A stretch of DNA of 64,000 nucleotides from NCBI RefSeq assembly GCF_932526225.1, contig NC_064048.1, forward strand, positions 10,982,688-11,046,687, written 5' to 3'. The notes below the pieces were generated by a model. It was not told the DNA's origin. It ran no database searches and saw nothing but the letters and a program-made list of their open reading frames with translations. This document shows positions 48,801 through 63,800 of this stretch, in pieces. How positions within the stretch are numbered: position 1 is the stretch's first letter; every line of letters starts with the position of its first letter. The stretch is from Nematostella vectensis (taxonomy: Eukaryota; Cnidaria; Anthozoa; Actiniaria; Edwardsiidae). The position numbers were made by a program, and so were the translations under genes.

Positions 48801-51800
48801 GGTGTCGTGTGGGGATGGTTCTTACACCGGGGTAAATCCCTGATTTGTAAAGTAAACCAACCAAAATCAATAAGGATGCAAGAAACATTATCTCATCATC
48901 ATGAGCTCCACTGAACCAGAGGGGCAACGAAATGCTCAACAGAGCCCAACAGAATTTCCCTGGCTACACAGTTTGTGTAAATCAAGACTGTGTTCTCACA
49001 TGATTTATTTGGAGGTATGTTGCTAAGGTAGTTTTAAATATATCTCAATCAAGGGCTTGCCTTGATTTTTAGGTCCCCTAATATAGGTTAATGAAGTGCA
49101 ATAAAAAAGGGAGCTCTTACTTAATGTCACTATCCCATCACACCCTTGCCACCTACCATCAGTCACACCCTCAGCACCTACCATTTGTAGCATCTGGGTG
49201 TCGTTCATCATGTGTACCATAATTGAGAATCCTGCTGGTTTGGGGACAAGATGCCTTTCCCCACCCCTCCCCTCCATGAACTGATCCACAAAGTCTCCTG
49301 GCTGAGGGGAGTATGCATCCAAGAGTTTGAACAGGATCTCCAGCACACCACAAGCCACTTGCCACTACAGGAAAACAGGTTAAGATAACTGGTTTAACAG
49401 GCCACTACAGGGAAAACAGGTTTAAGATGATAACTAGTTTCAATAACAGCCAGTTCCTTGGGAAAGTGCCTCAACAATCTTCTTCTGATTTTGCTGTAAA
49501 ATACACGTATGCTGTCAAGCATATGAATCATGAGCTCTGTCTAAGCTTGGGAGAATTACAGGAAAAGCTGGTTAGACATCCAACACACCACACAGAGACA
49601 ACTGCTACTGTACAAGGACTATTTGATCTAAAATGCACGTAGTAAACATTAAAAAGCAATTTCACCTTTTCTGTTGGGTCTTTATATGCTCTTGTGCTGA
49701 ATTTGAGGAGCACCTGGTCTCTAAGGAACACTAGATACGGCTCAAACCCTGGTACGCGATAGCCGACGCCCAGTGCGGTAGGGACAGGGATGTCTGTCAG
49801 GGCAGCCATCAGCTTGAGAAAGGCACGGGTCTCAGGATAAACCTCGCTACGGGATTCCAACTCATTCAACTCGGCCTGGAGGGGACAGATAGAGTATAAG
49901 TAGAATGCCTTTGTGTATTATAGGCCTGGTAGGAACAGGATGCCTTAACCCCATCATTCAACTCGGCCCGGAGGGGACAGATAGAGAATGAGTATATGAC
50001 TAAAAAGACTAGGGATAGGCTGCAGAATGACTGGTGTGTGTAAGTGGTGTGTATAATACTGTAGGCCTGGTAGACAAGGTTTTACATGCCCTGTGAAAAT
50101 AGAACAGCTTCATCAATGTTTCAGGCATTCCATTTGTGTTAAACCTTTCAAGTCTGATGTCAGCAAAACTGTACAGAGAGGGTAAAGATACCTGACAGCC
50201 AGTCAATGTCTTTCCCTTATATGAGTGAGGTCTTAAAGTAATGGGGGTTTTGAGTTTTTGTACCTGGCTAAGCCTTCTGCCTGAGGTTTACCTAACAGCA
50301 CTTTACCTGAATACCACTAGTGCCTTGTGCTGTCTGCCCTGGTTGTTCAACTGTCTGTAGAACCTATAAAAATGAAAAAAAGGTTCATAAATAATATGAT
50401 GTAAATACTAGTAAGGCTCAGTTGAATTAAGTTTTGATCAACATCATAATCATATACCTTGAAGTACTCCTCAATACTTTCATTTTCACAACTAGTCTGC
50501 AAAACTTGTCTGATTCACTCAGTACACTCAGAGCAAATTAAAAGAGCTACATCTGTGTATTGGATATTGCTTGTATTATCAAAATAACAATAACTTTGGT
50601 AATTTTTATAGTACAGTTCAATACAAGCTCTCTATGTACTGTGGGCAATTATTTGCTAAATCTATCCAGTACCTGTGCCAATTCCAAGGTATGCCACATA
50701 GAGGCTGCTATCTCTGGTGACTTGGCAAACGCCGCCAGGGTGTTGAGTATGCAGGCCTTAAGACTAATAGGGATTGAGCATCCAAGCAAACCAAACAAAG
50801 AGGCAACTGGTAACCAAACTTGACTCTCACACAGGGCGATACGAGCAACTTCATCCTAGGAAAGGAGGTTTGAAAAAGCGTCCATTTTCATCAGCTGGTT
50901 TTGGGGGGCTTTTGTGGTATTGTGTATTACATTTCGTAAGATAGAACAATACTTTATTTCCAAATGGTTATCTCTTTCCATAATGTGCCTTCTTTGTATT
51001 GTTTGAAAACAAAAACAAAAGTTTGGGCATTATACAATATTTTATCTTCATGAAAGAAAGCACTAACAAAGGTTTGGCCTTTTTAAAGAATGTGAATCAC
51101 CTGCGCCTTTGTTATCGTTTATTGTTGAAAATACAGCAGTTTATTTGCGAGGTTACCTCAAAATAACAATCTACGAATAAATCTGACGTTGTTGACAATA
51201 TTTTTTTATTGACAAATATCTTGGTTACACGCTTGAATTGGCCGATGGAAATGGATTCATTGAGTCACTTGGCGTTGAGTGGGAGCATAAAATGGCGGCG
51301 TGATTGGACTTCTTTAACTACATAGCTCATGAATGTGTGCCTACCTGATCAGCAACTCTTTCAGTGACCCTCAGCACAGCCTCCAGTCCCTCCAGCTCCG
51401 TCTGAGACACACTGCAGTTTGGAGAATGGGCCCGGTGGATTTCCCCTCCTGCGGGCAACAAGTGATAGACTTAGATCAGACTTGAGTGGCAAGTGTTGCT
51501 TTTCTATAGGGCAAGTATCTTTGAAGGAATATTTTGTGCTTCACATGCAAGTGACAACCCATCAGTAGATACAAACACCATACTCCACGCAGACTCTACA
51601 TGTACAGATACAAACACCATACTCCATGCAGACTACATGTACAGATACAAACACCATACTCCATGCAAGGGACAACCCATCAGTAGATACAAACACCATA
51701 ATCCACGCAGACTCTACATGTACAGATACAAACACCATACTCCATGCAGACTCTACATGTACAGATACAAACACCATACTCCATGCAGACTACATGTACA

Positions 51801-54800
51801 GATACAAACACCATACTCCATGCAAGAGACAACCCATCAGTTGATACAAACACCATAATCCACGCAGACTCTACATGTACAGATACAAACACCATACTCC
51901 ATGCAGACTCTACATGTACAGATACAAACACCATACTCCATGCAGACTACATGTACAGATACAAACACCATACTCCATGCAGACTGCATGTACAGATACA
52001 AACACCATACTCCATGCAGACTACATGTACAGATACAAACACCATACTCCATGCAGACTACATGTACAGATACAAACACCATACTCCATGCAGACTACAT
52101 GTACAGATACAAACACCATACTCCATGCAGACTACATGTACAGATACAAACACCATACTCCATGCAAGTGACAACCCATAAGTAGATACAAACACCATAC
52201 TCCATGCAGACTACATGTACAGATACAAACACCATACTCCATGCAGACTACATGTACAGATACAAACACCATACTCCATGCAGACTACATGTACAGATAC
52301 AAACACCATACTCCATGCAGACTACATGTACAGATACAAACACCATACTCCATGCAGACTACATGTACAGATACAAACACCATACTCCATGCAGACTACA
52401 TGTAAAGATACAAACACCATACTCCATGCAGACTCTACATGTACAGATACAAACACCATACTCCATGCAGACTCTACATGTACAGATACAAACACCATAC
52501 TCCATGCAGACTACATGTACAGATACAAACACCATACTCCATGCAGACTACATGTACAGATACAAACACCATACTCCATGCAGACTCTACATGTACAGAT
52601 ACAAACACCATACTCCATGCAGACTACATGTACAGATACAAACACCATACTATATGCAGACTACATGTACAGATACAAACACCATACTCCATGCAGACTA
52701 CATGTACAGATACAAACACCATACTATATGCAGACTACATGTACAGATACAAACACCATACTCCATGCAGACTACATGTACAGATACAAACACCATACTC
52801 CATGCAGACTACATGTACAGATACAAACACCATACTCCATGCAGACTACATGTACAGATACAAACACCATACTATATGCAGACTACATGTAAAGATACAA
52901 ACACCATACTCCATGCAGACTACATGTAAAGATACAAACACCATACTCCATGCAGACTCTACATGTACAGATACAAACACCATACTCCATGCAGACTCTA
53001 CATGTACAGATACAAACACCATACTCCATGCAGACTACATGTACAGATACAAACACCATACTCCATGCAGACTACATGTACAGATACAAACACCATACTA
53101 TATGCAGAATACATGTACAGATACAAACACCATACTCCATGCAGACTACATGTACAGATACAAACACCATACTCCATGCAGACTACATGTAAAGATACAA
53201 ACACCATACTATATGCAGAATACATGTACAGATACAAACACCATACTCCATGCAGACTACATGTACAGATACAAACACCATACTATATGCAGAATACATG
53301 TACAGATACAAACACCATACTATATGCAGACTACATGTACAGATACAAACACCATACTCCATGCAGACTACATGTACAGATACAAACACCATACTCCATG
53401 CAGACTCTACATGTAAAGATACAAACACCATACTCCATGCAGACTACATGTAAAGATACAAACACCATACTCCATGCAGACTACATGTAAAGATACAAAC
53501 ACCATACTCCATGAAAGTGACAACCCATCAGTAGATACAAACACCATACTCCATGCAGACTACATGTACATATATAAACACCATACTCCATGCAGACTAT
53601 ACATGTACAGATACAAACACCATACTCCATGCAGACTCTACATGTACAGATACAAACACCATACTCCATGCAAGTGACAACCCATCAGTAGATACAAACA
53701 CCATACTCCATGCAGACTACATGTACATATATAAACACCATACTCCATGCAGACTCTACATGTACAGATACAAACACCATACTCCATGCAGACTCTACAT
53801 GTACAGATACAAACACCATACTCCATGAGTGACAACCCATCAGTAGATACAAACACCATACTCCATGCAGACTCTACATGTACAGATACAAACACCATAC
53901 TCCATGAGTGACAACCCATCAGTAGATACAAACACCATACTCCATGCAGACTCTGCATGTACAGATACAAACACCACACTCCATGCAGACTCTACATGTA
54001 CAGATACAAACACCATACTCCATGCAGACTACATGTACAGATACAAACACCATACTATATGCAGACTACATGTAAAGATACAAACACCATACTCCATGCA
54101 GACTACATGTACAGATACAAACACCATACTATATGCAGACTACATGTAAAGATACAAACACCATACTCCATGCAGACTACATGTACAGATACAAACACCA
54201 TACTCCATGCAGACTACATGTACAGATACAAACACCATACTATATGCAGACTACATGTAAAGATACAAACACCATACTCCATGCAGACTACATGTACAGA
54301 TACAAACACCATACTATATGCAGACTACATGTAAAGATACAAACACCATACTCCATGCAGACTACATGTACAGATACAAACACCATACTCCATGCAGACT
54401 CTACATGTACAGATACAAACACCATACTCCATGCAGACTCTACATGTACAGATACAAACACCATACTCCATGCAGACTACATGTACAGATACAAACACCA
54501 TACTCCATGCAGACTACATGTACAGATACAAACACCATACTCCATGCAGACTCTACATGTACAGATACAAACACCATACTCCACGCAGACTCTACATGTA
54601 CAGATACAAACACCATACTCCATGCACACTACATGTACAGATACAAACACCATACTCCATGCAGACTACATGTACAGATACAAACACCATACTCCATGCA
54701 GACTCTACATGTACAGATACAAACACCATACTCCATGCAGACTCTACATGTACAGACTGAATGTTTTTTAACATTCCGCGCATTGTTTCAACATTTTGAT

Positions 54801-57800
54801 AATATCTGCTCTAATGGGCAACGAGCAAGGAGATCTTTAATTCTAAGTGAAGGGAAAAATAGCATTTGTTTGGATCTCTATTCTTGTTCTTTTTCAAGCT
54901 TTAGTTAATGCTAGTTTTCTGAAGGTTTCTGTAAAAATCGATGAAATCTTGACTTTGGTGTCAGCGGGCTGTTATTCATATGAGAAATCAAGCGTTGTGT
55001 TGAGTTCATTATTCTGCGATGTGGTCTCACCACTGTACACTTTGATTACTACCCACACAATAAACTACACAACAGTAAGTCGACTCCACTTACTGGTTTT
55101 CCACACATTAAAGGTGTGTGGACCCCACTCAGAATCCACTCTGGAAAATATCAAAATACTTTCAGTCTGTACTGTACAAGGCAATTCATTATCCACACTT
55201 CACTGTGCCAAAATTGTTATATCGCTTCATATCATATAAAGTACTAAACACTTTGTGATTAGACTGACCTGCCTGGCTACCGTTTTGTCGCAAGTCCATA
55301 TAGTATTGTTTAATTGCCGTGAAGAAGTGATCCCACGACACTGTGCTATTAGCTGTCGTCTTTAACATATTGAAGCAATGGTGGGCACCCTGTGGACTTG
55401 TACACAGGCCAACCAGCATATCCATATATGGCACAAACAACGGCAAAGGCAACAGGTCCCCAGCCAGGTGGACAAACTTGTTCAGACTGACTTGCTTGGA
55501 GGAGAGGCGCTGACGATAGGCTGGCGAGACTGCCCGGGCGTAAGGCGAGAAGGGTGTGGTCACAGGGTCTGGGACGCACCAGTAGTCTGTGGCTAGTTCT
55601 AGTCCACTTGGATCTTTGCTGTAAACGTCCCCAATCTGATGTTGAATTAATGGCAAAATATGTTTAGTATCCCCATGTCTTTCCAAGAAAAAAGATCACT
55701 GTCTGTGCTGTCCAAGTCACCCACTGTGTTTTACTTTTTAACAAATAAAGAAAAAGAAACGGCATAAAGCGAGAGGTTGGCATGTTACCAACAAGTACTT
55801 TTGCTTTTGATACTCATAATAGTAAGATTCAAAAATAGGATAACAGGGATTCAAAATGGCTGAGATGATACTCTAAAGTCACGAAAGCATTTTCAATACA
55901 ACACTATATATCTTAGACAAGGACCTGCACTATAAAAGGGCTTAGCTCCACCCCCTTTTGACTGAATAAAATTAAAACATCAAGATAACAACACGGCATA
56001 ACATTGTGTCAGTAGTGAGACTTTTTAGTCATGTTATTGTTAATAATTTTAACTTATTTTTACTGCACATTTCTGCTCTTTTGGGGGTTATTAATTGTTA
56101 GTAGCCAAGAAAAAACAAACCCAGCAAATGAGAATAAAAGCTTCAAAAGTTGAGGTTGGGTTTCACTTCTAGTGGGCAAACAAGACGCACGTGACTAAAC
56201 TCTGGAGCTCCGCACACCGTAGCAGTTTACTGACCTGGTCCAGGTTATAGCGCGGGTCCTTGTCTAAAGCATATCAGCCTCTGGCGGTGTAACCACATGT
56301 AGCTCAATAATTAGCTGGTACTCACCAAAAGTAACAGGTCTTCAAAATGTGTTGGCAGGTCTTCGGGAGGCTCCAGGCCCTCCTGCAGGTGTACCAGCAG
56401 GATACGGGCGGCCTCGTCACCATGGTTACGTAGCTCCTTCACCTATAAGATGACAAGCAATTATAGATCAATAACCAACGATAATGAAAACTAAGTTAAG
56501 GAAATAGCAATAATTTACTACAAGAGGTTTTACATTCTTGTCAACAGTACAGCCTGCAGGAAACCTAATATTTTGTGCACAATTTTTGCACGTTTTTGCG
56601 TGTAGTTTAAGTGTAATTAGATTCATGCACTCAAACTCCATGCACCTGTTTGCCTCATTAACTTCTACAAAATCCCTTTAAAATATTAGGAGCTACACTT
56701 CATTGCTATGCCTCACTCAACGTTTAGATTATACTAAGAAAAAAACGTTTGATAAGTTGGAACCATGTATAATATGTGAATTGATGCCGGATACAACTTT
56801 TGTTTTACTTATATTGCCAAATTAATAATTGATTCAAAGTTTAATTTTAATTTGGGCTTAGTTATAGCAAGCGAACTTAAAAATAAAAAGCGTTTTTGTA
56901 TTGATAAGAAGGAAAAGTGCAAAGTTTGTATGTGGAACTCGTGTTTTTATGTATGTTCAAACTACAAAAAAAATACAGAAGCCTATTACTCTAACTGTGT
57001 TGAGCCGCGCTTCTAAAATCGCTTCAAAATCTTTAGTCTTTTTTGTGGTATAAGTTACTAAGAGTTTCGCATTGTATTGAAGAAATAAAATGTATGTTGT
57101 TTATTGAGTATCGAACAGGAATAACTACGAAATTCTTAGTCTATACATTTCACTAATCAATTTGACGTCAGTTACATAGGAGAGGGGTTCTTTATTTAAT
57201 AAAGTAATAAAATGCAAAAGTTGTGTTAAATTCGCCTGCCCAACGCGTGCCGGTTACGGTCTCTTACTGTGAATTGTTGTAAAACAACAAAATAGATTCG
57301 AATCCCATGTCGGACTATTGTTGGCGCCCTACTGAATCGCCCTATGAAATCCCTTGCATTTTTACGTCTACAAAAAGATTACTTTCACTCGGTTTTTTAT
57401 AAGCTTCCCAGTCAAACAAAGTACCTTCAAAGTATCTTCTTCTAATTTTCGAGATGTGCTAATTTTTGTGTGTGCAAGTTTTACGATAACAAACAAACGT
57501 GCCAAGTGAAACGTCTTGTCACTGTATACAAAGTCTCGCCGGCTAGTCTGGAACTACATGTTGTTTTAAACTTTGACAGGGGTCGGTATGTGTCTATCTG
57601 TCTGTCTAAAAAGTCTGTGACATCCATTTGATTTACTGATGAGGCCAATCATGACTTTTATTAACTTTCAGAGTAGGCAGTGGAGGTAGGGGGTGGAAGT
57701 TATTTTATCTTTTTAGTTCAAATAAAACTTAAGTCGACTTTAAAAAAAAAAGTAGCTGGTGCTCGGTGGAAAATAGCTGGCGCTTCCGCCGGCCACCGGG

Positions 57801-60800
57801 GCCTAATGAAACCCCAGCAAATGAAGTGATGTGCCGATCTTGTTACAATCTACCTGTCTTATAATAGTTTGTTAGTAGCCTGTGCAGCCTATCAACTGCT
57901 TCTGTGAGTTTCAGCCAAAAGACCAAGTGAAGAGTCCAACCATGCAAAAATGAAATTGCATGTATTGTGCAATTAACTTTAATATTTATATCACAAACAA
58001 GCAATCTCTATTTGTCTTGATCCTATAGGCGTGAGTAATCACCTGTCACTGACAAGAGGTCGGCAAGTATTTCCCCTCTTCCCCATCCATTAGTGCATTT
58101 GTGCAAGTTTTGAGTGCATTTGTGCAAGTCAGACGTGGTAGTAACAAGCCTGCGGCTTTCAGGTTAACGGCGGCTTTCAGACAAGAAAGGAGATTGGACA
58201 CTGGTAATTCTCATTCTTGTAGTCTCTTGAACTTGTTTTGCTTGAACTAGAACTGTACTTAATTACTTATCTCTCTGATTTCACTTTGGTTCACTTTGCT
58301 TGCCTCCAAATCCTTCCTGAGGTTTGGTTGGTACTTTTCTCTGTTTTGATTCAGACACATTTGTAAGGGATTGCTTGAGTTGTTTTGCTTGGCCTTATTG
58401 CCCTGGTTACTTTATGTCTTAGTCTCCTTGCTTTTTTTTATTTTTGCTCATACATTAAATATTCTTGTTATTGTGCCGTTCCGTAAGATTGACTCTTTCT
58501 AATTTCCCGCCAAATCCTTCCTGAGGTTTGGTTGGATCATTCACTGGCAAATCTATATGGTACTCTTCTCCATTTTGATTAAGACATATTAGCAAAGGAT
58601 TGCTTGATCTGAGTTGTTTTATTTGGCCTTACTGCCCTGGTTATTTTATGTTTTAGTCTCCTTTCATTTTTTTGCTTATACATTAAATATTCCTGTTATT
58701 GTGCTCAGTCGACCGCTAACCTTGAGTTTCCACATCTCATTTAAATACCGAAAGGAAAACACATATACCTAATTTCTATAATATAGTTTTTTACATATAT
58801 ATATATTTTATCTTATTTAAAAAAAGGTATAACAAAGTGAAATATAAACAGGGAATAAATAAAGGGGCTGTAAAAGGGAATAAATAAATAAATAAAAATA
58901 ATCAATTCAATTCAATACCCGCAACACTCATTGATATCTAATAGGTCACAAGTTTTTCAGTTTGCTTCTTTTTCGTACTTGCCACTTTTTTTGTACAACT
59001 TTCAAATGAGAACTGTCAAACTAACCTTCCTGGTGATAGAAAGGTACACTCTTTCACTGCTCCTCTTTCACAAGCATCTCCCAATATAAATTTATGCAGA
59101 GGAGTGGGCAGTGGCAAAGCTCGGAAGTGGTCCTATGGCCGGATATCTTACTATAATAATAGCACATCTACTTTCTGTGTTTTGCTCTGTGGTGACATCG
59201 AGCTGAATCCTGAGCCGATTGGAAGAAAAAAGCGCACTCCGGCCCCGCGCTGTGATGAGTGTGAAAAACCAGTTGCTAAAAATCACAAACGGTGTATATG
59301 CACAACATGTGTAGCTTTCACGCACGCAAAGTGTGCTAGAATATTTGACGTCAAACTGATCAAGGCTGCCACACCTAAGGAATGGCCCTGCCCACGGAGT
59401 TGCCTTTCCATGGGTGCCCCCAACTCGATAGCTATGATATGACAGAAATCACTGCCGATGGTTCATTTGATGCACCATGTTGCGCCGATGTCACTCCTAC
59501 GGTCAACAACAGCCTTACCTCTGAGCTTGCTAACCTACCTCCCTATGTGCTGGCTGATAGCCTATCAATTCCTGATGTTATCGAAGAGAACAAACATCTT
59601 AAGACTCTAAGAAAGTGTAACACAAAAGACATACTTTCGTGCCACATAATTATTAACAGCATTCAAAACAAATTCGAGGAGCTATCCAGATTAATAAAAA
59701 AACTGAATGTGCATATAATGTTCGTAAGTGTAACAAAGATAGATTCTTCCTATACGAACAACTGTTTTGCACTTCCCGGTTATTCTATCCACCGTAATGA
59801 CCGAAAGAAGGGCGGAGGAGGGGTGATAGCAATTGTCTCAGCTTGTCTGACATACAAGCCGCTTAATATTACGAAAAAATATAAAACTATCGAACCTATA
59901 GCCATACGGACGAAAATAAAATCGGAGACAGTAACAATGCTTTGCCCCTATCCCCCTCCGAAGCCCCTCACTGGTAACTATCAAATCCTTTTAGAAAATG
60001 AACTAAGTGATATTTGTAACTGGGCTAGCTTACAAAGCAACAATGTCATCCTAGTAGGTGACCTCAACCTTAATAGACTCAGACCAGACAAACCGGAGGG
60101 GAAATTGCTTCCGATCTAGAAACCGAGCAAGGTTTTTTTTTGCACTATTACAAAGCCAACAAGAATTGAAATGCGTGCCAAACTTACACTGTCTTTGATT
60201 GAAGTACTCCTTGTCAACAAGCCAGAGACAATAAAACACAGTGGTAACTACTATCCATCGCTCAGTGACCACGCGCTTGTTTATGGGATTTTGAATGACC
60301 GAGTTAACCCTAACAAACCTAAAGTTATCTCTTTCAGAAGTTATAAATTCTTTGACTGTGATGACTTTAAAATGCAGTTGAATGTTGCGCCCTGGCACGT
60401 TGGCGATATCTTTGACGATGTTGAGGACAAGGTCTATTTTTTGAGTTCCCTCTTCCAACGCATCACAGGAGAGGCTCCTCCAATGGAGCGAACGAAAGTT
60501 TCATGACGTCCGAATGGAAGCAGCCCATTCGAGCCAAACGCAAGGCAACATCTAAATTCTTAAAAAACAAAACCCCTGAGAACTGGGAAAACAAAAAAAC
60601 AGCCCGCAATGAGGCCACTCGACAAAGAAGAATAGCCATAAAGCACTACTAGAGGAAACAATGTGAGCATCTTAAAGAGAAACCTAGGGAGTTTTTCAAA
60701 ACGTTCAAACCTTTTCTCAGCTCTAAAAATACAACTCGAGACAATGAAATTCATCTTAACAATGTCGATGGAACACTTGTTAAAGACCAAAGTCGCGTAG

Positions 60801-63800
60801 CTGAGATACTGGTAGATTACTTTTCCACCATTGCAGACGGCATCGGTGCCGGCAAGCCTAAATTGTCTTCACCTGACGATTTCATGGATCATCCCAGCAC
60901 AATATGCATCTTGGATGTGTGTTTCAACACCACTCCTTGCCCTGAGCTGCGACTTGTCACGGAAGGCCAGGTTTTGAAGGAACTTCACTCCCTTAAACCT
61001 GGAAAAGCGGCTGGGTGTGATGCCATTTCCCCTAAACTTCTAAAAATAGGTTAAACGGAGCTTGCTAAACCTCTTACTTCTCTTTTTAATTCATGCATCA
61101 AGTCAAAGGTGTGGCCTGGCTCATGGAAGCTCGGTGATTGGACCCCGGTATTTAAGAAAGACCAGAAATATTCAAAGAAGAAGTATAGACCCATGACTGT
61201 TTTGCCTTGTGTAGATAAGGTCTTTGAAAAGCTTATATGCTCACAAATTGCAGAGGGTTTTGAAAGACACTTTTTCACTAAATCCTCGGCATACAGAAAA
61301 TCACACAGCTGTGAGACGACCCTAATCAATCTAATAGAAGGCTGGAAAAAAGCAAGGGATAATAAACTATCAGTTAGCATCCTTTCAACAGATATGTCTA
61401 AAGCCTTTGATTCACTTCATCCACCACTGCGTCTGAGTAAGCTTTAAGCTTACGGCTTCCAAGAGAACTTGATAGCACTACTGGGTAGCTACCATTCTGT
61501 AAGGAATAACCGGGTGGGCCTAGGCCGCCATGTCAGCTCATACAAGAATATCAATCGGGGATGTCCACATGGTTAGCATAGGTCAGCATAGGATAGCATA
61601 GGTCAGAACGACCTATGCTATCACATTGATGGAAGTTTATCCATGTATGCTGATGATCATCAGATTTATCACACTGGAAGCGATCTTAGCACCGTGATTT
61701 CAGATCTCAGAGTGAGTGCAGACCATGCTACTCAGTGGTATGATTCAAACCTCCTAGCCGGCAATCTAAAAAAGTATCAGGTTTTACATCTTACTGGTAA
61801 TCGCCGAAAAAACGCTGACGCTAACACAGCTCTTTATGTGCATGGTGAAATAATAAATGACACTAATGAACTCAAACTAATAGGTGTCACGATTGATGAC
61901 CAGTTAAATTTTAGCACCCATATCAATAAAATCTGTAAAAGAGCCAGTCAAAGAGCTGGTGTTCTAATGCGCCTCAGAAATCTTATCCCCACTAACGCCA
62001 AACTACAACTATTTAAATCGGCAGTTCTGCCTCACCTCACCTACTGTCACCTTGTGTGGCACTTTTGCCGATCAAGTGACAAGCGCAAGCTCGAAAGGGT
62101 ACAAGAAAGAGGACTCAGGGCTGTTTTCAAAGACAAAAGCTCTAGTAACGGTAACCTCCTCGAACGGGCTAAGCTACCTACCCTCTTAAACAGACGGCTG
62201 CAGGACATTGCTATACTAATGTACAAGGTGCACAATAGCTTGTGCCCTCCTAATATCTGCGGCATTTTTAACAGACACAGTGCCAACTATAATCTAAGGC
62301 AAGCAGATTTCTCCCTTCCAAGGTACAACACCACTACTTATGGAAAGCACTCTTTAAGGTACCTTGGGCCAAAGCTTTGGTTTAAATACTTTTAAAGGCA
62401 AAATAAGAGAAATTGATATTTCCCTCCTAATTGATGATGGGACAAAATGCTGCTCTTTGTGCAAAAATTAATAACTATTTTAAAATTCTACATTTATACG
62501 ATTTTTTATTTCTTTTATTTATTATTATTATTTTTTATTATTTTTTTTATTCTATCTTATATTAATAAAATTAGTTATAAAGTAGTAGTAGTATCAATAT
62601 AAAGTATCAGTATATACAGCTCTTAATTTTAGTATTTACAGATATATATATATTTTTCCTCTCATTTCGATGTTTTGGTTGTGTCCCCATATTACTCCGG
62701 ACTTCGTTTCCTGAGCTAGACGGTCTCCGACACTTTAATAAAGTTTATCATCATCATCATCATCCCATTTTTTGTACTCACACATTTTGTGTGTACTTGA
62801 AAACCTGGGAACGTTTGCTACCCAGGCTTGTACATGTATGATAGTAGCTTTAGTTGTCTGTCTGACTGTCTGTCCGACTGTCTGTTTGACTGTCTGTCTG
62901 TCTTCTGTCAGCCTACTTGAATACCTCTAAGTTAAAGGTTGGCAATAAGCTTGTAGTATGCTGATCAATGTGCTCACCTTCAGTGGCATCTTTACTATGA
63001 ATCCCGTTATAAGAGAATGCAGTCTTCTCACAAAATAATCCTGCAGAACACATTAAACATATTTCTATGTTTGTTGATAAGCTAATAAAATTAGTTTCAT
63101 TCTAGTAATAAAACCATCAAATTAGTGTTAAAACCTATATGATATGTACATTTACTTCTTCCATATATTAATTAATCATCCATGCAAGAACTAGGCAAAG
63201 TCCCATTAGCTTTCCCACATACTTTTTTAACTAAACATGCAGGCAGAACATATAGAAGATAGTAAGATTTTGAAGAAATTTTGTGAAACGTGTGCCCTTC
63301 CCTGTATAGTGAATTGGTGACTTTTTGTACTGAATCAATCAGTAATCCTCTAAAATTATCTTTGTACTAACCTCATGGTGAAAAATACTAGCTTGAACCA
63401 TAGACGACCTGAGGAAAGCAAACACTCTCCCCTCTACAGCCATATCCAGCACGGCCTCGTCTTCCTCCAAGATATCTGCAGCTGACGCGGCTAAGCTGGA
63501 CCACTGACTGCATGAGCGTAGGACAAGTGACCAGGCAAACTGGATGGTTGCTAAGAGACCACTGTTTAACCAGGTTGATGTTGCAAGCTCACGATGTAGG
63601 TCTGGTATGAATGATGGGTCAGATAGCAGTGGAAGGGAACCTTCTGTGAAAAGATGACCAGATTAGATTGTCATCCATGCTACATGCGTCACACTATTAA
63701 AACCTACCATTGATGAAAGTCTGTAACTCATTAGCATCATCTAGTGGATCAACATTCAAACAATACAACATCGCCATCAACACCATCAGTGTCACACTAT

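Noticed and set aside
51548-54908. Many overlapping open frames up to 325 codons (YRYKHHTPCRLHV and similar)
   Set aside because: Stop-free minisatellite in an intron of NUP205; several frames and both strands are open at once.
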